From Paenibacillus sp. JCM 10914 (GTDB taxonomy: Bacteria > Bacillota > Bacilli > Paenibacillales > Paenibacillaceae): a stretch of DNA of 64,000 nucleotides. Each line of letters begins with the position of its first letter. Within the stretch, counting starts at the first letter, position 1. Positions 8,014 to 19,100 of the stretch are shown here, one piece after another. The translations under genes and the position numbers were made by a program. The stretch spans positions 1 through 64,000 of the forward strand of contig NZ_BAZR01000023.1 of the NCBI RefSeq assembly GCF_001315105.1. The letters are read 5' to 3'. The notes beneath the pieces were generated by a model. The model did no database searches and was not told the origin of the DNA. It saw only the letters and a list, made by a program, of their open reading frames with translations.

Positions 8014-9222
8014 TTGAAAGTTCTTCTCGTGACCATATTCATGATTCCACACGTTGGCGGCCTGTGGAAGTACATGTTGCAAGTCAAGCAAGGTTTGGAA
8101 GCGCACGGACACCAGGTGGATATGATCGGCGATGGACTTGATCGTTTTTATATGTATGGCGAACCGAATCGTGAGGTGCATAAGCATCATTTCAAGCCCA
8201 TGCTGGAGCATAAGCTGCCAGCATCCTCTGTTATATTTACTGATCAATGGGTGCGGTATGCCGAATCTGAACGATTATGCCTGGAGCTGTCTTTGGCTTC
8301 GATGGGATTGGAACAGTATGATATCATCCATGCGCAGGATGTGCTTGCGGCTTCTGCTGTAAGTCGGATCAAACCGCAGCGAACGCCGTTAATCACCAGC
8401 ATTCACGCTTCGTTGGCTCTTACCATTCTGGATATGTTGCATGCCGGCCAAGGAATTCAGCCCTCCCATGCTCCACTCGTGTGGAATTATTACAAGACGA
8501 TAGAGTATGTAGGCGGGACATCCAGTGACAGGATATTGCTGGCTTCGCAGTGGCTGAAGGAGGTCATGATATCCCAGTTCACGCTCCCCGAATCGAATAT
8601 ATCGCTGATCCCATATGCCATGGATATTGCCGCCTTCGAATATCGCATGCAGTTAGGTCATTCCATAACACCTCCCTCGGGGAAAAAAGTCATAATCTGT
8701 ACGTCGAGGCTAAGTTATGAGAAGGGAATCCACGTGCTAATCGAGGGATTGGGCAAGTTGCATCGGATTCGTCAAGATTGGGTGTGTTGGCTGGTAGGAG
8801 ATGGAGATCAGCGTTCGTTATATGAGCAACGTGTACATGAACTTGGGATGGAAGAGGTTGTCTTGTTCTGGGGAGCAAGGGATGATGTTCCGCAACTGCT
8901 CGGGCTTGCCGACATATTTGTTATGCCGAGCTTGATGGAGACGTTATCGTACTCCGTTATGGAAGCGCAGCTTGCAGCGTTGCCTGTCGTCTCGTCAGAT
9001 GCGGGTGGTCTGAAGGAAGCTGTGCAGCATGGCGTAAACGGTCTTCTTTTTACAGTTGGGAATGATGACATGATGCTGTCGCATCTAAACATCCTGCTTG
9101 AGGATGAGCGGTATCGGCAAGAACTGGGAGGCCATGCTAGAACATGGGCTCTGGAGCATCGTGGGTTAGATAACATGGTCCAACAGGTTACGAGTGTATA
9201 TCATGATGAATTAACGAAATGA
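8014..9222 (+). CDS. Glycosyltransferase family 4 protein
   Basis: A 402-residue GT-B fold retaining glycosyltransferase. The N-terminal domain has the glycine-rich acceptor loop PHVGGLWKYM; the C-terminal domain has the sugar-nucleotide signature SRLSYEKGIHVLIEGL (about 230), the segment PSLMETLSYSVMEAQLAALP containing the E-x7-E motif, and SSDAGGLKEAV. It transfers a sugar from an activated donor to an unknown acceptor. The TTG start follows GAGAGGGTGAG. The upstream repeat protein and downstream methyltransferase suggest a small glycan-modifying cluster. Confidence 0.85.
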   Translation: MKVLLVTIFMIPHVGGLWKYMLQVKQGLEAHGHQVDMIGDGLDRFYMYGEPNREVHKHHFKPMLEHKLPASSVIFTDQWVRYAESERLCLELSLASMGLEQYDIIHAQDVLAASAVSRIKPQRTPLITSIHASLALTILDMLHAGQGIQPSHAPLVWNYYKTIEYVGGTSSDRILLASQWLKEVMISQFTLPESNISLIPYAMDIAAFEYRMQLGHSITPPSGKKVIICTSRLSYEKGIHVLIEGLGKLHRIRQDWVCWLVGDGDQRSLYEQRVHELGMEEVVLFWGARDDVPQLLGLADIFVMPSLMETLSYSVMEAQLAALPVVSSDAGGLKEAVQHGVNGLLFTVGNDDMMLSHLNILLEDERYRQELGGHARTWALEHRGLDNMVQQVTSVYHDELTK

Positions 9223-9260
9223 CCCGGCGGATCGAAACGACGGAAGCGAGGTGAGGGAAG

Positions 9261-10020
9261 ATGAATACCGAAGCCGAAGTGCCTGGGGATGATTACATCG
9301 ATCTTTTTCTATGCCAAGAGAGGCATCCATTTATTATGGTTGATCGGAGCGTGTGGGAGGCTGTGATACGCAAACTTCCTGAGGGATATTTCATTCCGGA
9401 TTACCGAATTATCAATATGATTTCGAATATGCTAGCGACAGGGAATGAGGTGGAGATCATGGGAACATCGAATTGGCAAAATCTATCGTACTGCGTAGAA
9501 CTGCTGCGGGAAGTATCCCCTAAGTCCGTGCTGGATGTCGGGGTGGGGTGATGGCAAGTGGGGGATGTTATGCCGTGAGTATCTGGATGTCTGGGCAGGC
9601 CGGGTGTTTCGACCGAATTGGACGACACGGATTGAGGGAATTGAGATATTTCCGACGAATATAGATACTTATCATTCGAGTTTCTATAATAAGATTCACT
9701 TTGCGGATGCTTATCATCACATTCATACCTATGTCCAGCCGGACGAATTCGATTTGATCATTCTGGGAGATGTGCTGGAGCACTTTGGGAAAGAACAGGC
9801 GACCGCGCTGTTGAATACGTGTATTCTCAAGGCAGGTCATGTGCTGCTGAACGTTCCGATTGGAGATCAGTGGCCGCAGGGAGTAGTCTATGGCAATGTG
9901 TTCGAGACGCACTTAAGCGTGTGGACAACGAAAGAATTGGATCAATTTCCTGTGAAAGAGAAGCGGCACTTTAAAGATTATATCGGACGCGATTTTTCCA
10001 CGTATCTGTTTTCGAAGTGA
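9261..10020 (+). pseudogene. SAM-dependent methyltransferase, frameshifted
   Basis: The first frame (9261-9551) ends SVLDVGVG; the second continues DGKWGMLCRE, so together they give the class I methyltransferase motif I DVGVGDGKWG. The break is at a GGGG run (9545-9548): one G too many creates a TGA. Downstream, DLIILGDVLEHFGKEQA provides motif II and post-motif II, and AGHVLLNVPIG the following strand. Full length would be about 253 residues. It probably methylates a sugar or small molecule together with the upstream glycosyltransferase. The frameshift may be a sequencing error. Confidence 0.75.
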
Positions 10021-10100
10021 CCGCTATATCGCTTTTTCATTCATGATTCAAGGACTTGTTACCCAGCGTGTATGTGGATTGCGTTTGATTCCGTGAGGAT

Positions 10101-10137
10101 AAGAACATTTCCGTTTAGGGAAAATGTTCTTTTTTTG
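10101..10137 (+). terminator. Terminator after the methyltransferase gene
   Basis: AAGAACATTTCC pairs with GGGAAAATGTTCTT around GTTTA, followed by seven T. It is 80 bases beyond the stop. Confidence 0.85.
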
Positions 10138-10203
10138 CTTAAAAACGTCATAGAATCATGTTATATTGTTAGAAACGGAAAAATGATGAAATGAGCTGAT
10201 ATA

Positions 10204-11096
10204 TTGAAGAAACTGGTGTTGGCAGGTGGAACGGGTTTTGTCGGAACCTATTTTGAGAAAAAATTCACGAATGACGACATACAGGTGAAAATGATCTCCA
10301 GACAGCCGGGCCACATCGCCTGGGAGGACGAAGCGGGCATGATTGAAGCACTGGAGGGCGCTGATTTACTCATTAATTTGGCTGGCAAATCGGTGAATTG
10401 CCGCTATCATGACCGTAATAAAGAGCAAATTCTGAGTTCAAGGGTGGAGACGACGAACATATTAGGCAAAGCCGTCTTGGCTTGCGAACAGCCGCCGCTG
10501 ACATGGATGAATTCCAGCACGGCTACGATTTATAGACATGCCGAAGATCGGCCCATGACCGAAGAGCAGGGTGAGATAGGAGCGGGCTTTTCGGTTCATG
10601 TGGCAGAGGAATGGGAGCGAACCTTTTTCGCGTTGCAGCTTCCAAGGACCCGACAGATTGCCTTGCGAATTGCGATCGTACTTGGACCGGACGGAGGCGT
10701 GATGACGCCATATCTCAACTTAGTCCAATATGGCCTTGGCGGTGTCCAAGGCCCTGGGACGCAAAGATTCAGCTGGATTCATATTGAGGATTTGTACCGC
10801 ATCGTTCAATTTCTGCAGGAGCATCCGGAACTCGATGGGGTGTTGAACTGTTCCTCCCCGAACCCGGTTACGAACCGTGATCTTATGGAGCAGTTGCGCA
10901 AGGCGCTGAATCGGAAGTGGGGCTTGCCTGCTCCGAAGTGGTTACTGGAGTTGGGGGCGGTCATGATCAGAACGGAGACGGAACTTGTGCTGAAGAGTCG
11001 CTGGGTCATACCGGATAGACTGCAACGGGCCGGTTCATGTTTCGTTACGACACCTTAGACAAGGCGCTTGAACAGATCGTAAAGACTAGGTTATGA
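10204..11096 (+). pseudogene. TIGR01777-family SDR epimerase (YfhF-like), C-terminal frameshift
   Basis: An NAD(P)-binding extended SDR: GGTGFVG (9-15), the NLAGKSVNCRY loop, NSSTATIYR at the active site and ALRIAIVLGPDGG. The frame as read ends at 11058 with an unrelated tail (SCFVTTP). Restoring one T at 11034-11036 gives the family's normal end (GFMFRYDTLDKALEQIV) and a stop at 11094-11096 that overlaps the next ATG as ATGA. That overlap strongly supports the correction. The TTG start at 10204 has only a weak ribosome site. The substrate of this family is unknown. Confidence 0.82.
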
Positions 11097-11569
11097 ATGA
11101 TAAGGATGAGGGGTTCATTACGTTGGAGTATAAGATTAAAAAACCAAAGCTGATTATTACGCTAATCGCCAATAGTGTATTGTTATTAGCTTTTATTAAT
11201 ATGTGGCGTCTTAGAATCGCACCTCCCCTAGACTATATTTATTTGATTTTATCTATTGTTGCACTCTTTATGATCATCGTTACGATTGCCAGGTTTGCTG
11301 CCAAACCCTATGATTTACGACTTCATCCAGGCAAGATCTATGTCAAGAACAGAGAAGTAGACAGTACGAAGATAAGAGCTGTGCTGATTCGCGGATACTT
11401 CAATCCGATGATTGGAATCCAACTGGCTAACCGGCGTATGGTTCCCGTGGGCTTATACTTTCGATTCATCGGCAGGGAGCGGGAGGATCACGCTATTCGA
11501 GATCTGAAGCAATGGGCGAAAGAACATGATGTTCCAGTGGTACACCGATATTTCTGGACTTGGTTCTGA
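11093..11569 (+). CDS. Conserved membrane protein, unknown function
   Basis: A 158-residue protein with two transmembrane helices (about 20-38, LIITLIANSVLLLAFINMW, and about 45-65, IYLILSIVALFMIIVTI) followed by a basic cytoplasmic domain that looks PH-like (DLRLHPGKIYV, VDSTKIRAVLI). The ATG overlaps the corrected stop of the epimerase gene, so the two are likely translationally coupled. No family can be named with confidence. Confidence 0.65.
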   Translation: MNDKDEGFITLEYKIKKPKLIITLIANSVLLLAFINMWRLRIAPPLDYIYLILSIVALFMIIVTIARFAAKPYDLRLHPGKIYVKNREVDSTKIRAVLIRGYFNPMIGIQLANRRMVPVGLYFRFIGREREDHAIRDLKQWAKEHDVPVVHRYFWTWF

Positions 11570-11608
11570 AATCATAACTTATGGTAGAAGAAAGAGGTGA
11601 GTTCGCAA

Positions 11609-11914
11609 ATGGACCGAGACGAGAAGTTTTATCGTCGCTGGACGCGCATCCAGGCAAGAGGCAAAGCAAGATATATCTTGATTCGAGGAACCATTCTATG
11701 TTTGCTAATTTACGGTGTATGGGCGCTTGTCACCTGGTTTTTTGACAGAGATAAGTTTGGGGCGGATCATTTCGTGGCACGTTATTATTACTACTTTATC
11801 TTATACTTGGCTTACGGTTTATTCTCTTCATATGGCGCCTGGAAGGGCCAAATGTATCGCTACAACAATTTGAAGTACGATTATGAGAAGCAGGGGAAGA
11901 GCTTGCCTGATTAG
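11609..11914 (+). CDS. Small two-helix membrane protein, unknown function
   Basis: A 101-residue protein: basic N-terminus (MDRDEKFYRRWTRIQARGKARY), two transmembrane segments (about 24-44 and 59-77) and a charged tail. The ATG at 11609 follows AGAGGTGAG; a GTG at 11597 is the longer alternative but lies within that site. It lies 39 bases after the preceding membrane protein gene and its end overlaps a hairpin terminator. Not recognised. Confidence 0.6.
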   Translation: MDRDEKFYRRWTRIQARGKARYILIRGTILCLLIYGVWALVTWFFDRDKFGADHFVARYYYYFILYLAYGLFSSYGAWKGQMYRYNNLKYDYEKQGKSLPD

Positions 11915-11930
11915 GCAGGTTCTTTTTGTT
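11902..11930 (+). terminator. Terminator overlapping the small membrane gene's stop
   Basis: CTTGCCT pairs with AGGCAGG around GATT, then TTCTTTTTG. Confidence 0.65.
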
Positions 11931-11983
11931 TTGTGGTAGATGGTATACTATTCACTAGCAGTAATAAGGAAGTGATGATAAGC

Positions 11984-14900
11984 ATGAGTTATTATTTGAG
12001 TGAGCGGATGATCAAGCAATTGTGCGGCAAACCGGCATTCGATCACGGATTTCAGCTATATACGAAAGGATTCACATCCCTGCTCGGTCAGGATATTGAC
12101 AATAGGACTTACGAAGCCGAAGTGCAGGATGAGAAGCTGCAGTTGCATGTGCTTGTTCATATCGATGATAACGGAGATGCACGGACGACCTGCACTTGCA
12201 GCAACTACCAAGCTACCCATAAACGCTGTGGACATATCGCAGCTCTATTATTAAAGATTCAGGAACTTGAATCCTTCGCGGCGGCGCCTGAGCTTGAATA
12301 CCCGTCTCTTCTGCATAGTCCGGCTGGAAAGAATCTCGCTACGGGTCAACTTACACCAAGATCGTTGACAGAAGAGAGCTTCCTTGGGGATCAATTGCTG
12401 GGGTTATTTGCGGGTTCTTATAAAAGAAAGTCGGTGGCGGCCACACGCTTCGATCAGCGCGAACCTATGGATGTGCAGTTCATCTTCAAGTTATACCCTT
12501 ATGATTATGAACGCTATATGCTCGGTGTGGAACTGCGTGTCGGGCTGAAGCGATTATATATTGTGCATCGCATTCGAGAGCTACTGGCATCCTTGCGAAA
12601 ATTCACCTCATGCTCCTTCACGAAGCATTTCACCTACAATCCGGAGCTGCATAGCTTTAGCCAGGCGGATCATGATCTGCTGCAAGAGTTAATGGCTATT
12701 GATGAACATGAGCGAACGTTTAACCATAGCCGAATGTATGCGGGCACTGGCAAAAATGCGGTTTCTGACCGAATGTTAATCATTCCTCCAGCCTTCTGGC
12801 CACGGATACGAGCACAACTTGCAGTGAATGAGCATGCGCATTTATCTATTGACGGTATCCTGACAGAGCCGCTTCGCTTCGTGGACGGCCCGCTCCCATT
12901 GGAATTCGAATTTGATGCGTCTGCCGGCGATCATCATTATGTTATGCACATCCAAGGATTAAATCGAATGACCGTATTAGATGAATACGGATTGGTTATG
13001 GTGGACGGCGCGCTAATGAATGTCGAGCCGAATGAATGTGCCAGGCTTACCGAGATGAAGCAACTGCTTGAGCAATCCCCGCATGATGTGATTCACATTC
13101 AACCTGAGGTGATCGAGTCCATCATGGAGAAGGTGGTTCCCGGACTGATGAAGCTTGGGCAGGTGCAAGTGTCGCAATCGATATCAGACCGTATCGTACA
13201 GACTCCACTGAAAGCCAAGCTGTATCTCGATCGCATTCGCGGAAGGCTGCTGGCCGGGCTGGACTTCCAGTATGGCAATATCACGATTAACCCGCTCGAT
13301 GATCATCGCGACCGTCGGAGCGGGGAATCCATATTGGTACGCAAGGGTGAAGAAGAGCGGCGCATATTAGAGTTAATGGAACAGGCTTCGTTCGCCAGGA
13401 CCGAAGGTGGTTTTTTCATGACCAACGAGATGATGAGTTTGATTTTTTACACCATACGATTCCGCAGCTTGAGAAGTTGCTCGAGGTTTATGCAACAACA
13501 GCGGTGAAGGAGCGATTGTATGTCGGCGAGATGAATCCGAAGGTGAAGGTCGATGTGGACGAGCGAACCGATTGGCTGGAGCTGAAGTTCCAGATGGAAG
13601 GATTCGTGGAGACTGAGATTCGGGAGATCATCAAGTCGCTGGAAGAGAAACGCAAATTTCACCGTCTTCCGAACGGGGCGCTGATGCCGCTGGAAACGGA
13701 AGCTTTTCAATCGATGGTTGAGCTGATGAACCGGGTAGGTGCTTGGAAGGAAGAGTCTATGGGAGCGAGGTTCCGATTGCCTGCGGTTCAAGGGCTTCAA
13801 CTGCTTGATTGGGAACAATCCGGTTCAGCGGTTCAGTTCGGCAGATCTCTCCGGCGAATGCTGCAGAACGTGAAGAACCCGGATAATCTGGAATTTCCAA
13901 TACCGGATGGTCTGGGATCCATTCTGCGAGATTACCAGCAGTATGGCTATCAATGGATGAAGACGCTAGCCCATTACCGTTTTGGCGGTATTCTGGCAGA
14001 CGATATGGGGCTGGGGAAAACCATTCAAAGCATCGCCTTCATTCAATCCGTCTTGCCTGAGATTCGGGAGCTTCGCGAGCCTGCGCTCATCATTGCTCCT
14101 GCCTCACTATTATATAATTGGCATAACGAGTTGAAACGGTTTGCACCGGATATCCGAGCTGTCATTGTAGACGGTTCGCAGCAAGATCGGAGGAAGTTGA
14201 TCAAGCCGACGGATCAAGCCGACGTCTTGATTACCTCATACCCGCTGCTGCGGCGAGACGTTGAAGGCTATGCAAAGACTTCTTTTCACACGTTGATCCT
14301 GGATGAGGCTCAGTTCTTCAAGAACTATACGACGCAGACGGCGCAGGCTGTAAAAACCTTGCATGCCCGCTATCGCTTTGCCCTCACGGGAACGCCTATC
14401 GAGAACCGAATGGAGGAACTGTGGTCGATATATGATGCGGTATTTCCTTCCTTGTTCGGAGATCGCAAGGCGTTTCTGGAACTGCCAAGAGAGACGGTAG
14501 CGAAGCGGGTGCGTCCGTTCTTGCTGCGTCGTCTGAAATCGGACGTGCTTCAGGAATTGCCGGAGAAGATTGAGACGATTATGTCGTCTAATCTGTTCAA
14601 TGAACAGAAGAAGCTGTATGCCGCCTATCTTGCGAAGCTGCGTCAAGAATCGCTGAAGCATCTGGACCAAGATGGATTTCATAAGAGCCGCATTCGGATA
14701 TTGGCTGGACTCACGCGTCTTCGCCAAATATGCTGTCACCCGGCGCTATTTGTTGAAGGGTATAAGGGGAGTTCGGCCAAGTTCGAGCAGCTGCTGGAAA
14801 CGGTGCAGGAATGCCTGGATGCCGGAAGACGCATGCTTGTGTTCTCCCAGTTCACCGGCATGCTTCATCTGATTGCCAAGGAACTGGCGGAACGCGGTAT

Positions 14901-15291
14901 CCCTTACTTCTATCTGGATGGACAAACTCCGGGCGCTAAACGAGTGGAATTGTGCGAACGATTCAATAACGGAGAAGGCGAAGTGTTCCTGATCTCACTT
15001 AAGGCGGGAGGAACCGGATTGAATCTGACTGGAGCCGATACGGTCATTCTGTATGATCTATGGTGGAATCCCGCCGTTGAGCAGCAAGCGATGGATCGTG
15101 CACATCGAATCGGGCAGAAGAAGGTCGTTCAGGTCATCCGGCTCGTCGCCCAAGATACGGTTGAGGATAAGATGTATGCCTTGCAGCGGAAGAAGCAGAA
15201 TTTGATCGAGGAAGTCATTCAGCCTGGAGAAGATGGACTGTCAAGCTGGACGGAAGAGGACATCCGCGAATTATTAAGTCTGCACAGTTAG
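11984..15291 (+). pseudogene. SWIM zinc-finger SNF2-family helicase, frameshifted
   Basis: Two overlapping frames make one protein of about 1,100 residues. The N-terminal part has a SWIM zinc finger (CTC with a following CGH, about 70-87). The C-terminal part has all SNF2 motifs: DDMGLGKTIQ (Walker A), LILDEAQ, ALTGTPIENR, SLKAGGTGLNL and QAMDRAHRIGQ. It is a DNA-dependent ATPase translocase of the RapA/HepA superfamily, a common Paenibacillus protein of unknown task. The frame changes near 13427-13432: one missing base converts NE-x-DEFDFLHHTIP into an early stop at 13507. The ATG at 11984 (MSYYLSERM) is preferred; 11975 and 11933 are alternatives. Confidence 0.85.
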
Positions 15292-15519
15292 CGGATTGCG
15301 GTTACAGGACTGGAGATTGATGTGGTTACTGGCTATGCACGCCATTATAAGAAGCCGCGGCAAGAGCATTCTGGTGGATACGTATTATGCGAAGGGGAAT
15401 ATACTCTCCGTTCTTCGTTAAATCAGAAAAAGTAGGCAACCTATCCAATTGCTGATATAATGACTTCATGTGAAGTTTTTTACATACACTATCAGACATT
15501 AGAATGGAAGGTTAAGAGC

Positions 15520-15872
15520 ATGGTATCCTTTATACTTACGCTAAAGCGTCTAGTCAGCGGTCTGTTTCGTGCATTCAAGCAGCGGAATTTCGTGGCTTTG
15601 TTTGTACTCATTATCATCATGTTATTCTCCGGTACGATGTTCTACACCAAGCAGGAGGCATGTCGGTCATTGATGCGCTCTACTTCTGCGTGGCGACCCT
15701 AAGTACGGTGGGGCACCCGGACTTCGTCCCTCAAACTGATCTGGGCAAAATCTTCACCATGGTATACATCATCGTCGGAACAGGATTGTTCCTGGGGATG
15801 GTCGGCCACCTGGCGTATGCCTTGATCAAAGGCACCATTCGAGAAGAGAAGCGTAAGCAGGCAGAGTCATAG
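15520..15872 (+). pseudogene. Two-TM ion channel (potassium channel family), frameshifted
   Basis: The first frame gives a basic N-terminus and TM1 (FVALFVLIIIMLFSGTMFY); the second gives pore helix and filter region ALYFCVATLSTVGHPDF and TM2 (IFTMVYIIVGTGLFLGMVG). Restoring one G near 15656-15659 (KQEG-MSVIDALYF) joins them into a protein of about 117 residues, a KcsA-like two-TM subunit. The filter reads TVGHPDF rather than the canonical TVGYGD, so ion selectivity is uncertain. The ATG at 15520 follows a weak AAGGTTAAG site; TATAAT at 15456-15461 may be its -10 box. Confidence 0.72.
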
Positions 15873-15898
15873 GGGAGTGGGCATCATGTTGCTCAGAT

Positions 15899-16090
15899 GA
15901 CGAACGGACCGTAGATACCTTATTTACCTCAAATGAGGAGATTAGTGAAGACTAGCGGACTCAGCTGCGCTTATTTGGTGAATGAAGCGTATCCGACACC
16001 GATTTCGAGATGGATAACGTATCCTGTGTCCGCTAACCTTGGAAAAAGCACCTATTATCGAGGAAATAAGGTCATCTGAGTCCACTAAGC
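15899..16090. repeat. Palindromic intergenic repeat cluster of about 30-bp units
   Basis: Four related units: two on the plus strand (15899-15930 and 15951-15980) and two inverted (16012-16038 and 16060-16089). Shared core on the unit strand: AGCGGACTCAG, then variable bases, then CTTATTTCCTC. A fifth degenerate copy may lie near 15985-16003. The stretch between the channel gene and the terminator has no open frame. Similar GTCCGCT/CTTATTT repeats are dispersed between genes in Paenibacillus genomes, as far as I recall. Confidence 0.6.
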
Positions 16091-16105
16091 AGGTACAATA
16101 ACATT

Positions 16106-16139
16106 AAAAAGAGTACAGCATGCGCTGTACTCTTTTTTA
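16106..16139. terminator. Bidirectional terminator between convergent genes
   Basis: A perfect 14-bp stem, AAAAAGAGTACAGC against GCTGTACTCTTTTT, with an ATGC loop and A/T runs on both sides. It serves the SLH gene on the minus strand and anything arriving from the channel gene. Confidence 0.92.
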
Positions 16140-16144
16140 TAGTG

Positions 16145-19100
16145 CTAGGGAGCAAGTTGTGGCTCAGGCTCGGTAGCTTGGCCTGGGTCTGGAATCGATT
16201 CGGATTCGGGTTCCGGGATTAATTCAAGTTCTGGCTCAGGAAAAAGATCGAGATCAGGACTAACTGATGGATCCGGTTCTGCGACAGTGAGGTTATCTGG
16301 TACTACGTAAACGGGATTGATGAAATAGTGTGTTTGTGTTTTAGGAGTCGTCACTTCTTTACGTGATAGAATGTCTCCGCTGAAAATGACAATGCCTTGG
16401 ACTTCTTCAACCCAGATGGTGGGGTTATCGTTGTTCTCAGAGTCATTTACAAGTTCTATACCCGCTTGTAAGATTAATTCGGATTTGTCAGTTAGTCCCT
16501 TACCCATTGAAACTTCGATGCCACCGAACTCGTTGCCAGTCACGTCAATCCGACCATCCAGCGTCACGGAAGATCCATTCACCAGCAGAGCAGCATCGGC
16601 GCCGGATGCTTTGAAATCACGGATGGTTACACCGGTTGCCTTGTAAACCTGAATGCCATAAGATCCTTGCCAGCCATTCGGTGAACGTAATGCTAGCTTT
16701 AAGTTCTCAACTTTAACATCGTTTGCATTCACCAGCAGGCCATCTTTAATCCCGCCTGTAAAATGGATCGTATGGCCGTTGCCATCTAATTTAACTTGTC
16801 TTGAGATGATTAAGGTTTCAGAGACATTATCGATATCTCCTGCCAGTCTAATCGTTTCTACGTTAGGATTAGCTATGCCTTCTTTTAATTTGTGAGCAGT
16901 AGATACGTGTACTGCTGTCTTGGAACTTTCCCGCAGGAAATAATGGGTTTGGAGTCGATCAGATGGATGCACGACCTGTGCTACAGTGAAATTAGAATCA
17001 GAACTAATACTGCCCTCATCTTGTTCAAGCCATATTGTCGGATTACCCATATGTTCAGTTGAGTTAATGAATGAGGCTCTATCTACATGTAAAACGGATG
17101 ATTTCGATAGAGTCTTACCCTTGGATACTTCAATCCCGCCATATTCATTACCGCTCACATCAATCGTTCCTTCTAGAGCCACATTCGAACCATTTATGAG
17201 CAGCGCGGCGTCACCGCCGTTAGCGGTATAATCTTTGATGGTTACATCGGTTGCATTGTAAACATGGATGCCATAAGATCCTTGCCAGCCATCCGGTGAA
17301 CGTAATGCTAGCTTTAAGTCCTCAATGTTCACATCGTTTGCATTTACCAGCAGGCCATCTTTAATTCCTTCTGTAAAATTGATCGTATGTCCGTTGCCAT
17401 TCAATGAGACCTTTCTTGAGATGGTAATCGTGTCAGTTACATTTGGAATATCCGCAGTAACCTTGATAATCTCAATTGCGTCATTCTCGATTGCAGCGAG
17501 TAATTGGGCATGAGTGGACACTTCTGCAGTCACAGCCAGATCAGCGTTCAAGTAATAGTACGTTTGAGATCTGGAAGCTATTTGTTTTGAGGTAAGCGGC
17601 GTTCCTGCACGATCTAAGTTAATAGAACCTTGTCCATCAATAACCCATACAGTAGGAGAGTTCAGAGACTCGGTTGAATTCAACAACATCCCCTCAATGA
17701 ACAGTGTGGACTCAGGCAAGTTCGAGTTACCTTGGCTTTTGGAGACTTCGATGCCGCCATATTCATTATGGCTAACATCAATATTGCCTTCCAAAGTAAC
17801 AGTCGAACTGTTTACAAGTAGTGCAGCGTCTCCACCAGCGGCTTTATAATTACTAAGTGTCACATTCTTTGCATTGTAAACCTGGAGACCATAAACGCCA
17901 TCCCATTGTCCATGAGTACTATTTAAACTCAGACTCAAATTGTTCACGGTTACATCATTATGGGTAACTAATACGCCATGCTTGATGGTATTTGCAAAGC
18001 TAATCGTTTTATTATTACCATTCAAGCTTACTGTTCTAGCGATATCAATTCGCCGATCTACCCCTGAAATATTCTCAAGCAAGTTGATATTCTCAATATT
18101 ATCGTCAATCAGGGCACCCCTCAAAGCTTCTATCGCAATGACATTCGCAATGTCAGCTTCTGCCTCAATCTCGATTGTATTCGTCACAGATCCACTCTGG
18201 ATCGTGATAATAGCACCTTGAGTTTCATTAGCACTGACTAAAACACGTACATTACTTAGGTTGATGCTACCAAGCTTGTCTTCAATATATTTAACCGTCG
18301 CTTCCGCTCCGTCATATACCCACACCAATTCCAATGCGAGAATCGCAGCCTTAATACGAGCCACTTTCTGTGCATCGGTCTCGATCGGTTGCCCTCCGCC
18401 AGGGTTGCCCTCATTTCCTCCGTTATTACCTCCCCCGTTTCCACCACCAGGGATGCCACCGCCCGTGCTTGGAGGAGGGGCCTGCACTTGATCTTTATGT
18501 ACACCATCGATGGATTGCGGTCGCTTGTTGAACGAGGAACCTTGCGCACCTTCATTAATCGTGGCTTTCTTCACCGTACCCAGTCCGAGAACCTGAATGA
18601 TCGCATCCAGAATTAAGGATTGTACTTCCGCACCACTACCTAATTCAATCTTCGCATGGTTAGCACCTTCGAGGATATTAAGCGTACCAATGGCGCCCTT
18701 CTGCAATTCTAACGTGATTGCTGATGCCAGCACGTTCACGTCGTCGAAGACGCCCATCAATTGAACTTTAGCATTCGCAGGTAAGGATTCGGACAACTCC
18801 ACATCCGTAAAACCTGCACCGGTTAATCCGGATTCCTCGAGCAGGGCAGAGGATAGAATGAATACTTGACCGGCCACGGTAGAACCCTCGGCCACGATCC
18901 GAACCGTGCCATTCGCTTTATTGACGATGATGATGCCTGTCGTCGTGTCAACAAGATGAATGGAATTCTTGCCACCACCTTTGACGTGAGTGGTACCTTT
19001 CACCGTAACATGATCAACGACAACGTCACCTTCACCGATTCCTTCGGCAAAAGTAAGATTCCCTGTAATCTCGATATTCTGCAGCTTAACATCAGCACTT

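Noticed and set aside
15320..15421. 33-codon frame with a weak GGAG site between the helicase and the channel genes
   Set aside because: Too short to assign, no recognised family; the region may be a gene remnant, but this cannot be supported.
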